From positions 26,001-90,000 of the forward strand of contig JAJOZX010012085.1 in NCBI GenBank assembly GCA_023014485.1: a DNA stretch of 64,000 nt, in the 5' to 3' direction. The position numbers were made by a program, and so were the translations under genes. Under the pieces are notes generated by a model. That model was not told the DNA's origin. It saw nothing but the letters and a program-made list of their open reading frames with translations, and ran no database searches. Positions 22,470 to 33,387 of the stretch are shown in pieces (positions within the stretch are counted from its first letter, which is position 1; each line of letters opens with the position of its first letter). This DNA is from Bathynomus jamesi (lineage: Eukaryota > Arthropoda > Malacostraca > Isopoda > Cirolanidae).

Positions 22470-25400
22470 TCTTTTACAAGCACCTGACCCATAATTTCGC
22501 CCCGCAATTCGGAAATTACAGGATCAGTCTCCTGCATTTCCAGGATATCCTCATCATCCAGGACCTCCTTATCATCAAGTTCCCACTCAATTGTCCCAAC
22601 CATTCCTATATTCTCCAGTCCCAAAGCGGCGACTGGATCCCGTACCACCGTCAATTCCCTTCCCATATAGAGAATCTTTCCCTCACCCACATCGACACTC
22701 AACTTGTGTCGTTTCAGGAAATTTATACCCAGTAGAAAACAGTAAGGCATCGTCTCCTGGTGAATGATCACAAACACCTGCTCGACATTCTCACACCCCT
22801 CTCCCAATGAAACTCTGATCGTCACTGCTTCATGTGCTCGAACACGCCCTTCACCCAATCCCTTCATCAAAACTCTTGTAGGCCTCCTACACACGTCCAA
22901 ACCTCCCCTTTCTAACTCAGTGACAACCCTTTCACTCACTAAACAAATCTGTGCTCCAGTATCCACCAGACCACAGAATTTCTTTCCATCAACTTCCACG
23001 TCAACAACCATTGCACCTATACACTGTTTTCCACATTTCACCTCCACTCCAATACTTTCGTCTTCCTCTTCCACACATGCGCCTGGATCTACATTCTCGT
23101 TCTCATCCTGACTCTCCTGACGCACGTACCTCTTAGTCTCTACTACTAAATTATAGTGGACACCACTCAAACACTGAAGGTGCAATACTAGTCCATCCTC
23201 ACTCATAGCCAACTTTTTATCCTTATATACTATCGGTCTCTCCAAACCATAATGCACCATCAGCACAATCCCATACATTCTACTCACCATCATTAACACT
23301 TCTTGAAATGGCAATCTCCCCGGTTCACACATCACACGCAACTCTCTTATCTGCCTCCTCCCTTTCATCAAACCAATACTCTCAGGCTTCTTCACTACCT
23401 CATTCATAACCCTCATTCTCAATTCATTTATTCCCTCAGGCACAACTACATCCAAGCCTTCACTTTCTAAATCTTTCAAACCATGCCATACACTTTCAAA
23501 CATAGAGTCACCTCCACCCTTACTTTCTTTCAATCTCTTTAAGCCCTTTGGCAAATACTCAGGATCAATCACAGATGCGCTCTCACTTTCACTCATACCA
23601 GGCATTCTCGACATCAAATCAGCTAAATAATTACTTTTACCTGGCACATATTCAATCTGGTAATCAAAATCACTCAAATCTTCAATCGTTCTCGCAATCC
23701 TACTATCAACCATCCTCATCCGCTCCAGATACACCAAGGGTTGGTGATCCGTTTTCACAACAAAATGCACACCATACAAGAAGGACTTAAAGGCTTTCAA
23801 ACAATACCTTATGGCAGCAAGCTCTCTCTCAATCGTTGAATACTTTCGTTCTGCACTATTAAACGCTTTTGACACATATCCAATCACTCGTCGCACTTTC
23901 TCCCCATTCAACATTTGCTCTTGACATAAACACCCACCCATGCAATAACCACTTGCATCCGTATATAATTCTAACGGACTTGCTCCTAATTCATAGTCCG
24001 GGTAAGCCAACTCGACATCCCGAGCCATTCTCTCCTTTAACTTCTCAAACGCCTCCATCATCATTTCATTCCACTTTAACACCGTTTTCCCCTTCATCCC
24101 AGTTAACTCATTCAATGGCTTTGCTATACCTGAACACTCTTCCACAAACTTCCTCTGGAATTCTATCAAACCCAGGAAAGACTTCAATTGCCTCACTGTC
24201 TCTGGTCTGGGAAATTCCCTTACTTTATTTATGTAGTCAGGAGATTTCTGGATTCCAGATCTCCCTACTACATGTCCTAAAAATGCCACCTGGTCCCCAA
24301 ACCAAGCACACTTGGATGGTTTCACCTTGACACCTACCCCTTCCAGCATCAGCAAGACTTCATTCACCAACCTAACATGTTCATCGAACGTCTCACTGAC
24401 CACTAGAATATCGTCAATAAAGACCATCACATTCTTTTTCCTGAACTTGCTCAAAACACCAGCCATAGCTCGCTGGAAAGCAGCTGGAGCATTCGCCAAA
24501 CCAAATGATAAGGCTTTCCAGGCATAATGCTTATGAGCAGTTGAGAAGGCTGTCATTGGTCTTGAGGACTCTTCCAGGGGCATCTGGTAGTATCCTCGAA
24601 CCAAATCCATCTTTGTGAAATATTTCATGCCATGCATAGAGTACACGCTCTCGTTAACTATACACATTGGGAAACGATCCTTGATGGTCTGTGCGTTTAA
24701 CCGTCGATAGTCAACGCACAGCCTGAGCTTCCCATCTGGTTTCCTAATTGGTACTATCGGACTATTCCAGGGGCTTTCACACTCCTCTAGAACACCCGCT
24801 CGTACCAACTCCTCACATTGCGCCTCTATCTCTTGAACTAGTGGCTGAGGAAAATGCCTTGGTCTAGAATAGATCGGGGTCTCATCCTTTAGAATTATTC
24901 TAAATGGTGGCAAACTAGTCGGACCCAGATCATCGTCGCTCCGACTCAAGGCATGCCTACGTTGCTCTAGAACATCATACACCATTTCCTTCTCGTTATC
25001 CCTCAAATTCTCCCCAATGTCCAACTCATTCTTTATTCTCTCTCTTGTCCACTCTTCCTTCTCCCCACTCATCGCATTTACCACCACTGACTGCTCACCC
25101 TCTGAACTACCCACAAGGTCTCTATCATTCACAACAGTATTCAGTCTACCCAAGATATCGCCCCTCTTAATCCCTCGCGCTTTACCCTCACTACCCGGCT
25201 TACCCTGCACACACACAAATGGATCTTCCTCATTTATAACCCCATCATATACACATGCCACTCGCTTCACCTTATAATGAACCCCCCTTCCCTCAACATA
25301 CAACATTTGATCAGTTTCCTGATCTACAATGAGGGTGTCCTGCTTATCCCACTCTATCCTAACTTTAACTGGCGTTTCTCCATTCAACTGTACATCCTCA

Positions 25401-25906
25401 GCTGCTCTCACAACACAATCCCTCAGATACAACCTTCCACCTTGACCATTCATTCCCAAGTACAACTCCCAGCCTCCTTTCCCTTTTCCTCTCCTTTCAA
25501 TCATCATTCTACTCGGATGTAACACCAACCCATTCTTCTTCAGGAAATCCTTTCCCAGGATAACCTGGTAGGACTCCTCTTCTCGCTCGACTACATAAAA
25601 CTTGCATTCATCCATTTCTATTCCCTCCATTTGCACTGCTATATCACACACTCCCACAATCGGCACTCCCAGGTTACCCACACCCTTGATCTCTCCCGCA
25701 CATCTTTGCATCTTCAATCTCACCCTATCTCTTCTTGTCATTCTTTCCAACACTTTCTTACTAATCAAATTTGTCGGGCAACCAGTGTCCACCAATCCTA
25801 CCATCTCTTGATTCCTGGCATTCACCTTCACTTTCATACACTCAGTTATACCCTCTTCCTCTACCAGATTCACACTTATTTTGAAAACCCTGCAAACAAT
25901 TCCCAT
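22406..25906 (-). CDS. Gypsy B pol: retropepsin 1, RT, RNase H, OTU-like, retropepsin 2
   Basis: One open frame of 1166 codons. Retropepsin 1 at residues 35-120 (GLVDTGCPTNLIS and VILGKDFL). Reverse transcriptase at about 340-600 (LCVDYRRLNAQTIKDRFP, FTKMDLVRGYYQM and the catalytic MVFIDDILVV). RNase H at about 640-760 (LYTDASGYCMGG, RELAAIRYCLKAF and KTDHQPLVYL). At about 795-920, G-G-D-S-M-F-E-S-V...FQEVLMMVSRM...LHLQCLSGVHYN looks like an OTU cysteine-protease fold with Ser at the nucleophile position. Retropepsin 2 at about 975-1080 (GLVDTGAQICLVS and FLLGINFLK). Such an insert between RNase H and integrase is not part of the textbook Gypsy order. The frame follows gag in the same register after two stops. 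Confidence 0.92.
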   Translation of the reverse strand: MGIVCRVFKISVNLVEEEGITECMKVKVNARNQEMVGLVDTGCPTNLISKKVLERMTRRDRVRLKMQRCAGEIKGVGNLGVPIVGVCDIAVQMEGIEMDECKFYVVEREEESYQVILGKDFLKKNGLVLHPSRMMIERRGKGKGGWELYLGMNGQGGRLYLRDCVVRAAEDVQLNGETPVKVRIEWDKQDTLIVDQETDQMLYVEGRGVHYKVKRVACVYDGVINEEDPFVCVQGKPGSEGKARGIKRGDILGRLNTVVNDRDLVGSSEGEQSVVVNAMSGEKEEWTRERIKNELDIGENLRDNEKEMVYDVLEQRRHALSRSDDDLGPTSLPPFRIILKDETPIYSRPRHFPQPLVQEIEAQCEELVRAGVLEECESPWNSPIVPIRKPDGKLRLCVDYRRLNAQTIKDRFPMCIVNESVYSMHGMKYFTKMDLVRGYYQMPLEESSRPMTAFSTAHKHYAWKALSFGLANAPAAFQRAMAGVLSKFRKKNVMVFIDDILVVSETFDEHVRLVNEVLLMLEGVGVKVKPSKCAWFGDQVAFLGHVVGRSGIQKSPDYINKVREFPRPETVRQLKSFLGLIEFQRKFVEECSGIAKPLNELTGMKGKTVLKWNEMMMEAFEKLKERMARDVELAYPDYELGASPLELYTDASGYCMGGCLCQEQMLNGEKVRRVIGYVSKAFNSAERKYSTIERELAAIRYCLKAFKSFLYGVHFVVKTDHQPLVYLERMRMVDSRIARTIEDLSDFDYQIEYVPGKSNYLADLMSRMPGMSESESASVIDPEYLPKGLKRLKESKGGGDSMFESVWHGLKDLESEGLDVVVPEGINELRMRVMNEVVKKPESIGLMKGRRQIRELRVMCEPGRLPFQEVLMMVSRMYGIVLMVHYGLERPIVYKDKKLAMSEDGLVLHLQCLSGVHYNLVVETKRYVRQESQDENENVDPGACVEEEDESIGVEVKCGKQCIGAMVVDVEVDGKKFCGLVDTGAQICLVSERVVTELERGGLDVCRRPTRVLMKGLGEGRVRAHEAVTIRVSLGEGCENVEQVFVIIHQETMPYCFLLGINFLKRHKLSVDVGEGKILYMGRELTVVRDPVAALGLENIGMVGTIEWELDDKEVLDDEDILEMQETDPVISELRGEIMGQVLVKEWGDRTQILKDLRGICLLARE

Positions 25907-25921
25907 TCACCCTGATTTACT

Positions 25922-27804
25922 TCATGTATTCCAGAGGCCCCACCAGGGGAGGACCCCTGCTCTACACGTTTCCCGCCCCAGAAGGGGAACTGCCCTCAGC
26001 TCCATCCCCTGATTACTGGGTCGCATTCGCCCCTCTCCTGATGTTCCAGGTCTTATGGACCCCTCCCCAACACTTAGGCCTGGCTGGGGTCCGCACTGGA
26101 CATTTGGACAGAATCTAGCCAAATGGCCATGCTCCTGACAATGCCTACATTCACTCCCCCTCTTTCGGCAATCTCGTGCAAAGTGGTTCCTTTCCCCACA
26201 AGCATAACACGCCCCTAATCGCCTCCTACAATTATCAACACCATGACCAGGCCTCCCACAATAAGAGCAATCTGATCTGGATGTCCCTTGCTGTCCCGAA
26301 CCACCTCCCATTGGTCCCCTGCCTTGCCCAAATTGCTGTTGCCCCGATCCAGTGCCTACCGAACCTGATCCCTGCCCATTCCACCCACAATTCCCAGAAT
26401 CATGGCCTTGTCTAGAATAAAAATCTTCCATAAACTTAGCCATAACCTCTATAGAATTATGCATGAGCGCATCTCGATATGAATTAAAAACAGGAGATGG
26501 CTCTACATACCCAGTACCACCAGTTCCAGAATGGCCCATAAAAACCTCCTTAGCTCTGGCTCTCTCCCTATCCTTCTTAATATTTGATTTGGGGTAATAT
26601 CTCCCCTCCTCATCAAATGGTCGATCCTCAAGAAACTCGAGTATCTCCGACCACCTCAATCTCTTACCACCTAACCGAATGGCCTCTTTCCTCTTAATGT
26701 TGATAAATTCCGCCACAGCCTCTGGGATAGTTTCTAGAAACTTCCGGACTAGTGCTTTGGAATTGTCAATTCCGTCATTGCCGAACTTTCGACGAGCCAA
26801 TGTCTCCAATCTGTATGCATACATATCTAGATTCTCATCCTGATACATACGCGCCCTCTCGAAGTCATCTTTTCGTTTATACCTGATACTACCCCTAATT
26901 CTTTTCACCTGCTGGATAACCCTCTCCTTCACCACCTCATAGCGAGGTTTCCCAGAGCTGACCACGGCTTTATAAAAGTCATGCATCCTACCCTCTAGGA
27001 ACTCTCCCAGTTCTTTCACCCAGTACTCAGGATGATCAGGATACTTCGTCTTACAGTACCTTTCGTACTCCTTGAAGAATCCATTCACATCCCTTGTACT
27101 ATACACATTAAATTTTGGTGCCTTTGGCACCTCCCGAATCAAGATTCCTTTATGGACCTTGATCTCGTCTTCCCCAGACCCACTGGTAGTCCCTTCCCGT
27201 TCGTCAGTGTCACTCTCTACCCCCTTATCTTCCACACTGCTGTACAGAGAGTCATCCGCACTGACATGCATGTGAACTCTCTGTGAGCCCTTCTTCTGGG
27301 GCTTCCTATGCTTTCTACTCTTTTTCCGTTTCTTTACTGGAATCCAATCTGAATCGCTCTCACTATCACCCTCACTCTCCTCTGGTTCTACCTTTTCTCT
27401 TATCTTCTCTTTCGGAGTTGAATGAAGCACTTTCTCACTTTTCTTCTCTCGTACATCCTCACCGTCCCCTACCTGGATTTCAGGTTCTACCTGCCTTCCT
27501 ACTGCACCCTCTTCATGTATCTGCCTCTTCATTTCCACCCTTCCTAAACGTTCCAAGACCTCAGCCAAGGCTGATTCGGTCTTTTGCTCCATCCTCTCCA
27601 ATCTCTCTCGATGTTCCTCCTCCTGCTGTTTCATCCGCTCCTGCATGTTCTCCAGTAGATTCTCTAAACGGCTATTTTCTTTCCTTATTCCTCCTTTTCT
27701 TTCACCAGTCTTTTCTTTTCTTCCTCCAATCTCTTTCTCTCCTCCGCAAACATCCTTTCTGCTTTCTCCGCCTTCTCCTTCAACTTTGCTATCTCCTTCT
27801 CCAT
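25922..27804 (-). CDS. Gypsy B gag (nucleocapsid-type zinc knuckles), one frameshift
   Basis: Gag forms the particle that holds element RNA. I place the start at the ATG at 27804, 34 bases past the primer-binding site. It opens MEKEIAKLKEKAEKAER, a strong coiled coil, which ends after about 39 codons. The coil continues in the neighbouring frame (NSRLENLLENMQERMKQQEE), so a frameshift near 27690 breaks the gene. Downstream are a K/R- and E-rich linker, the capsid-like core (YWVKELGEFLEGRMHDFYKA...YAYRLETLARRKFG) and three CCHC knuckles (CSYCGRPGHGVDNC, CYACGERNHFARDC, CRHCQEHGHLARFC). A longer reading starting inside the LTR is not credible because it crosses the primer-binding site. Confidence 0.88.
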
Positions 27805-27837
27805 CTTGGCTGTTCCCGTTCGTAGAGACCCACTCGG

Positions 27838-27855
27838 GTCCCTGTTCGGGCGCCA
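27838..27855 (-). other. Gypsy B primer-binding site (tRNA-Lys type)
   Basis: On the minus strand it reads TGGCGCCCGAACAGGGAC, complementary to the 3' end of tRNA-Lys, the same 18-mer used by several LTR retroelements. It lies seven bases from the 5' LTR end. Confidence 0.9.
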
Positions 27856-27862
27856 ATAAATA

Positions 27863-29151
27863 TGTCGCGGGTGACTCGACCCGCAACTACTTCACGTTTG
27901 CAGCTGGTCTTAATTTGCGTGAATGTGTTGAACCCCCAAGATGGACACACTGATCTCTCCCTTCGACTTTTTCCCTCTACTCACAATTAACTGCTTTACT
28001 TTAATCGCTATTGATTAATCCGTATTAACACCAAAGCAGCCTCGAAGAATTGCTAATATAATTACTTTTAACGGAAACGCCTATGGGAACATTAACCCCC
28101 TCTTCAGTGGCTCAAGATGATAACAGGGCAAAACTGTACAAAGTTAGGGACCCTGCGAAATCAATTCCATCCAGGATCCAGAGAATGAATAGCGAAGTGG
28201 GAATGCGAAAGTCACAGGAAAAAATTGGGTTTATTTGTAAAAAAAATGCTATTTACATATATTATACGTCTCTCTCACCTTCATACACGCTCATTCACCC
28301 ACAGAACCTTCCACACAATTTTCATTCACCATACAGATCAAGATATTTTAATGGAATGCTTTACACTTGAATTTTCTTATAAATTTCATTAATACTTATT
28401 CTTTACAATACATATTTTACTATTTCTAATACTTGAGTCCCTCTTGAGACCCCTATCTAGTCCTTAACTGGACTCTGGAAAGTCATTTCCTTGCAAAGGA
28501 AATCCTTCCTATCCTTCCTAGGCCTTTTAGGATACATCCTACGGTGGCCACTCTTAAATTATTCTAATTCCAGGTGTTCTGGACCTACTCAGGAGGTCTC
28601 CCTTACGGGGCCCTTTACAATAGTAGGTAATGGTCTCCTGACCACCTAGGCCTATCCTGCCAGTATCATGAGGAGTCACCCTTAGGGGCCCCTCTTACAA
28701 ACTGGTGGACTAAATCCATCTACATCAAGCCTGTATAGTTTTTCCCTTTTCCTTTGTTTTGTTTGGTTCTTTAATCAATCAAACTAGATGATCACCTAAC
28801 ATGACTTCTTGAGGTGCTATGATTGAAGAAATAACCCTGCCAGAAGGATAAATAATATAAATTTTAACACTTACGTTATGTTGTTTGACTTAAATATATA
28901 TTTCATTTTCTGATATCATTAAATTCGCCCTTTGGGCTACAAAAACAGGGACCCTCACCTGCCAGGTCCTCTCGACACACATATTTCCCTTCGAGCCACC
29001 ACCAGAGGAGGGGATGCCCCCAGTGGCTAGGTATTTATCTCAACATGCTGCTGAAAAATATGCTTCCTGAAAAGATAGATAAAAACTAAGCAAAAGGCTA
29101 GGACCTCAGTTAGTTGAGGGTGAAATTATAGGGATCTCTCGGACCCCCACA
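27863..29151 (-). mobile_element. Gypsy B, 5' LTR (1289 bp)
   Basis: Near-identical partner of 18959-20248, same orientation. Transcription of the element would run leftward from here. The target copy CCAG follows at 29152-29155. Confidence 0.95.
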
Positions 29152-29155
29152 CCAG

Positions 29156-30270
29156 AAAAGATTTAAGTTCACGAACTGTCCGAGGTTTCCGGAACTCCCT
29201 GACTTTTTCCATATACTCCCCACTCTTTCGTATACCACTCAAACTCACCTTGTGCCCCAGGAATGCCACACTTTCCCTGAACCACTCACACTTACTTGGT
29301 TTCACTCGTAGTCCGACTTCATCCAACACTTGCAGTACCTCTCTCATTATCTTCAGGTGCTCCTCAAACGTCTGTCATAATCAAAATGTCATCTATAAAA
29401 CAGATGACATTTTCCCTTGCAAACTTACCAAGAACACGATTCATTGCTCTCTGAAATGCAGCAGGTGCAGCTGTAAGTCTGAACGAGAGAGCATGGAACA
29501 TATAATGATTCCTGGATGTGGAGAAAGCAGTTATAGGACGAGACTGGCTCAACTGGCATCTGGTAATATCCCGTCAATAGGTCCAATTTACTAAACACCC
29601 TCCTTCCATGCAAAGAGTATACACTTTCATTTATCAAGGACATTGGAAACCTGTCTTTCACTGTCCTTTCATTCACCATTCAATAGTCCACACACAAGCA
29701 AATCCTTCCATCAGGTTTCTGCACAGGCACTATTCTACTATTCCACGGACTTGTGCTCTGTTCAATCACTCTCATTCTCTCTAATTCCTCACACTGCTCT
29801 TCTATCTCATTCATTACTGGTGGGGAGAACTGCCTTGGCCTTTGGTAGATTGGAGTCTCATCCGTTAACTGGATCCTGAAGGGAGGTAGTTTTGTTAAAT
29901 GGAGATCATCTCCTCCTTGGGCCAATACGCTCCTTTTCTCCCCTGCCAACTGCCACACTTGCATTTGCTCACTCTCACTCAACTGTTCAACAATCACCTC
30001 CTTTCTGATTTGTTCATTTGTCCATTCCTCCCCACATTCTTGCCCTTGTTCATCCATTTGTATTCCATTCTCTCCCTCCTCACATACTTCCTCAATCACT
30101 GTATACGCTCTCCCTATCACATCCCCCTCATTTATTCTCTTTCGCCGTGCACCCCCATCTTCCCTAGCTTGCACACAAATCCATGGGTTACTCTCATCAA
30201 TTATACCATCATACACATGCCCAACTCTTTTCACTTTATACGATGCATCCATACCATTCACAAAAATCAT
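29156..30270 (-). pseudogene. Gypsy A pol: reverse transcriptase N-terminal part
   Basis: From 30270 leftward: a region matching the B linker (SYKVKRVGHVYDGIIDE), then LPPFRIQLTDETPIYQRPRQ, IEEQCEELERMRVIEQSTSP, RICLCVDY, VKDRFPMSLINESVYSLHG, KLDLLTGYYQMP, the catalytic CFIDDILIM at about 29400 and LRVKPSKCEWF. Frame breaks occur at about 29680, 29550 and 29365. It ends at RELKSFL, where Gypsy B begins. Confidence 0.9.
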
Positions 30271-30830
30271 GCCTTCCTACTTTTTTTTCCTATCATCACT
30301 CACTGGCCACTCAACATGCACCAATGCTGGGGTTCCCTTTTCCAGATTTACACTCTCAGATGCTCTCACCTCACCCTTTTATTACCCTCATCCAATCTGA
30401 TTCACTTCTCCCCACATAGAATTCGCACTTACCCAACTCATTCTTCCACTCAATCATACATCTAGCAGGATGGATCACCAATCAGTTCTTTTTCAAAAAC
30501 TCATACCCCAGAATCATGTCATACTTTTCACTCTCCTTATCAACCACATAAAGCACACATTCCTTCATTTCACACACCATCAATTTCATTTTAACCTGCA
30601 CCTCTCCCAACACTCATACTGGGATGTTCCCAACCCCTTTAATTTCCCCTGTTACTTCCCAATTCACTCTTTACACAAACCTTCAACTTCTTGCTTGCTT
30701 CTTAAATTAGGTGAACATCCTGTATCCACTAATGCCCTCCATACACTCTGCCTTTTTCTCACTCGCTCTCACTTCCTTATTCACTTGACACCATCCTGCT
30801 AATGCCTCAAATACACATTCATCACTCAGA
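30271..30830 (-). pseudogene. Gypsy A pol: first retropepsin, heavily broken
   Basis: At about 30725 the minus strand reads ALVDTGCSPNL, matching GLVDTGCPTNL of Gypsy B. Further left the flap and second strand (YDMILGYEFLKKN at about 30500) are recognisable only by switching frames. Confidence 0.7.
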
Positions 30831-31020
30831 GAAGCAGGCACCCCAACACGAAGCCCCTGCCCTATGCGTTTCCTGTACTGGGACCAGCCTCACCATTTCC
30901 AGTGACAGCACCCCCTTGAGGGCCCTGCCTCAGAGGTTGAGGAGCTGGCATGGCTGACACTGGCTGATTTCCTGCATGAGACACAGGACTCCCTCCCGCT
31001 GGTGCCAGAGCACCCTGCTG

Positions 31021-32702
31021 TCAGGCTTGACAGAACTGGGCAATATGCCCAAATTTCCCACATGCCCTACATTCATACCCAGGTGTTCTGCATTCATACG
31101 CCGTGTGTCCCATCTGCCCACATGCAAAACACGCACCCACTCTTCTTCTACAGGTCTCTATACTATGTCCCCCTCTACCGCAATATGCACACCCTCTTAC
31201 ATTCCCCATATTCCCTCCATTCACTGGCCCTCTTTGCTCATTCATTCTTGACTGGCCTTGAGGCCCTTGCCTTCTATACATTTGCCCCAGCATTGGACCA
31301 TTCATTCTGGGACCTGATGTGGGAGGAGGCCCTGGCTGTTGCATGGCCGACCCTCCATACACCCTTGTGTATTCGTTCACAAAGTTAGCCAGCATTTCCA
31401 TTGGGTTTTAGGCCCTGGATGCTTAGCTAACTGGAGGTTGCTCTGGCCTAGTATTTCTTAATGCTTCCGCATAACTAGGAAACACAGGTACTTGTTCCTC
31501 CCTCATTGCTGTCTCCATTCGCACATCTGCTTCCCTATTATGCCCAATCCCACTCTCATATACTCGGTCCTCTAACAATTCCAAGATTTCATGCCACTTC
31601 AAATGTGTCGCTCTCACTCTTACACACTCTTTCCTCTTAACATTCAAAAACTCCCTCACACTCTCAGGCACTGTCTCAATCAACTTTCTTACCAACCTTT
31701 TATTCTCATCTATCCCATCATCTCCAAATTTCTTTCTCACCAAAGTTTCAAGTCTATATGCATACAAATCAATACTCTCCCCCTTCTGCATCCTTGCTCT
31801 CTCAAAATCATCCTCATTTCGATATTTCACACCCCCTCTTATTCTTAACACTTGCTCTACCAATCTCTCCCTTAACACCTCATACTTCACAGGTACTCCT
31901 GAATTTACAACAACATTGTAAAACTCTCGCAACCTACCTTCCAAACAGTCACCCCATCTCTTTCACCCAATACTCAGGCGCGTCTGGATACTTGCTCTTA
32001 CAATAACGTTCATACTCTTTCAAAAACTCTTGTACATCTCTCCCACTATAAACATTAAATTTTGCAACCTTTGGAATCTCCCTAATCAAGATTCCCTTAT
32101 GCACTCTTACACCGTCACTCGTATCACACTTCAGTTTGTCTCACTCTCTCTCTCTCATACACACTATCCTCATTGCTGGAATAGAGGGAGTCATCTGCAC
32201 TAACGCAGCATTGAACCTTCTGAGAAGCCCTCGGAGTCCCCTTCATTCCCGCCTTGCCCCTCTTAGCCTGCCCTTCCATCCTCTTACCTTTCTCCCTCTG
32301 ATCCTCACCCTGAAGCTTCTTTGTGGCCTCCTTAGGAGTGGAATGCACCATCCCCTTGTAAAGTTTTTCTTCTTTCCCCTCACTCACATTTTCACTCCCT
32401 TCTCCTTCCAGGCCCACTACTGCTACATCCTTTGGACGTGCCCCTTTCTTACTACCAACACCCTTACTATTTTCCCTTTCAAAACCCCCCTTCCCTTCCT
32501 TTTTCTCTTTCCCATCAAGCTTGCCCTCCAACTCACTCATTCTCTTAACCATTGCCTTTAACCCTAGTCTACTCTGCAATTTCCCCAAAACATTCTCTAA
32601 TTCTGCCTTCTCTAACTCTAACTGATGGTTCCTAGCCGTTTCTACCTCTAACGCCGCCTCCATCTCCCTCAACCTCCTTTCAAACTCCTCCTTGGTAGGC
32701 AT
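31021..32702 (-). pseudogene. Gypsy A gag
   Basis: It starts MPTKEEFERRLREMEAALE, a coiled coil like that of B gag, at 32702. A break at about 32124 is followed by the capsid-like core (REFYNVVVNSGVPVKYEVLR, DLYAYRLETLVRKKFGDDG) at 31944-31423. After another break come three zinc knuckles (CAYCGRGGHSIETC, CFACGQMGHTAYEC, CRACGKFGHIAQFC) and a stop at 31021. The order and spacing parallel Gypsy B, but at least three frame changes show it is older and dead. Confidence 0.9.
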
Positions 32703-32723
32703 CTCTAAAGATGCTACCCTACT

Positions 32724-32753
32724 TTACTACTACTACTACTACTACTACTACTA
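32724..32753. repeat. (TAC)n microsatellite
   Basis: About ten TAC units between the Gypsy A gag start and the primer-binding site. Confidence 0.95.
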
Positions 32754-32829
32754 CACCCAACCTACAACTACCCTTTCACTCTTCTTCTATACAACCCAAC
32801 CAGGAAACAACCCACTTTTCTGAGTGGAA

Positions 32830-32847
32830 GTCCCTGTTCGGGCGCCA
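32830..32847 (-). other. Gypsy A primer-binding site (tRNA-Lys type)
   Basis: The same 18-base TGGCGCCCGAACAGGGAC on the minus strand as in Gypsy B, nine bases from the LTR. It fixes the element's orientation. Confidence 0.9.
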
Positions 32848-33387
32848 CTTATTTTATGTGGTGGGATTTGGATTAACCTAACGGCTGCAGCATAAATAAG
32901 AATTTTTCTTTTAAATTTAAGGCCTCCACAAAAACCAGGCTGCTTACCTTGAAGGGTTGTTGGATCCAGGCTCGCCGCCCAGACCTCCGATTCCACGACT
33001 ACTGGCTCGTACCACCAACAGTTTCTTACTTGTTTCACAGGTCTTGCCAGAATAGCTTCCTTCTGTTAGTGTTTCAATATCTCCGGCATCCCCTTCCTAA
33101 CAGAACTTCAAGTTCCCTTGGTCCAATAATGGTCTTCAGCCTCTCAGACAAATCCAGCCTGAATTTAGTTTCCTCTGTTATGTTCTTTATTTTCTCTTGT
33201 CAATTTACACACTTAAACTATTATTTTATTTACATTTCCACACACATGCCAATTGGTTCCCCCACTTCTCAAAACTCGAGTTTTGACACACATGCCGACA
33301 CTTTTAAACCTCAGAAGCGTCTCTTTTACTAAATTTGTTTATTCTTTTTTTTTTTTTGTTTGCTAAAATGTTGACATTAAACAAGTA

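Noticed and set aside
23548..27953. Several plus-strand frames of 80-180 codons
   Set aside because: They are antisense to gag and pol of Gypsy B, which have clear motifs on the minus strand.
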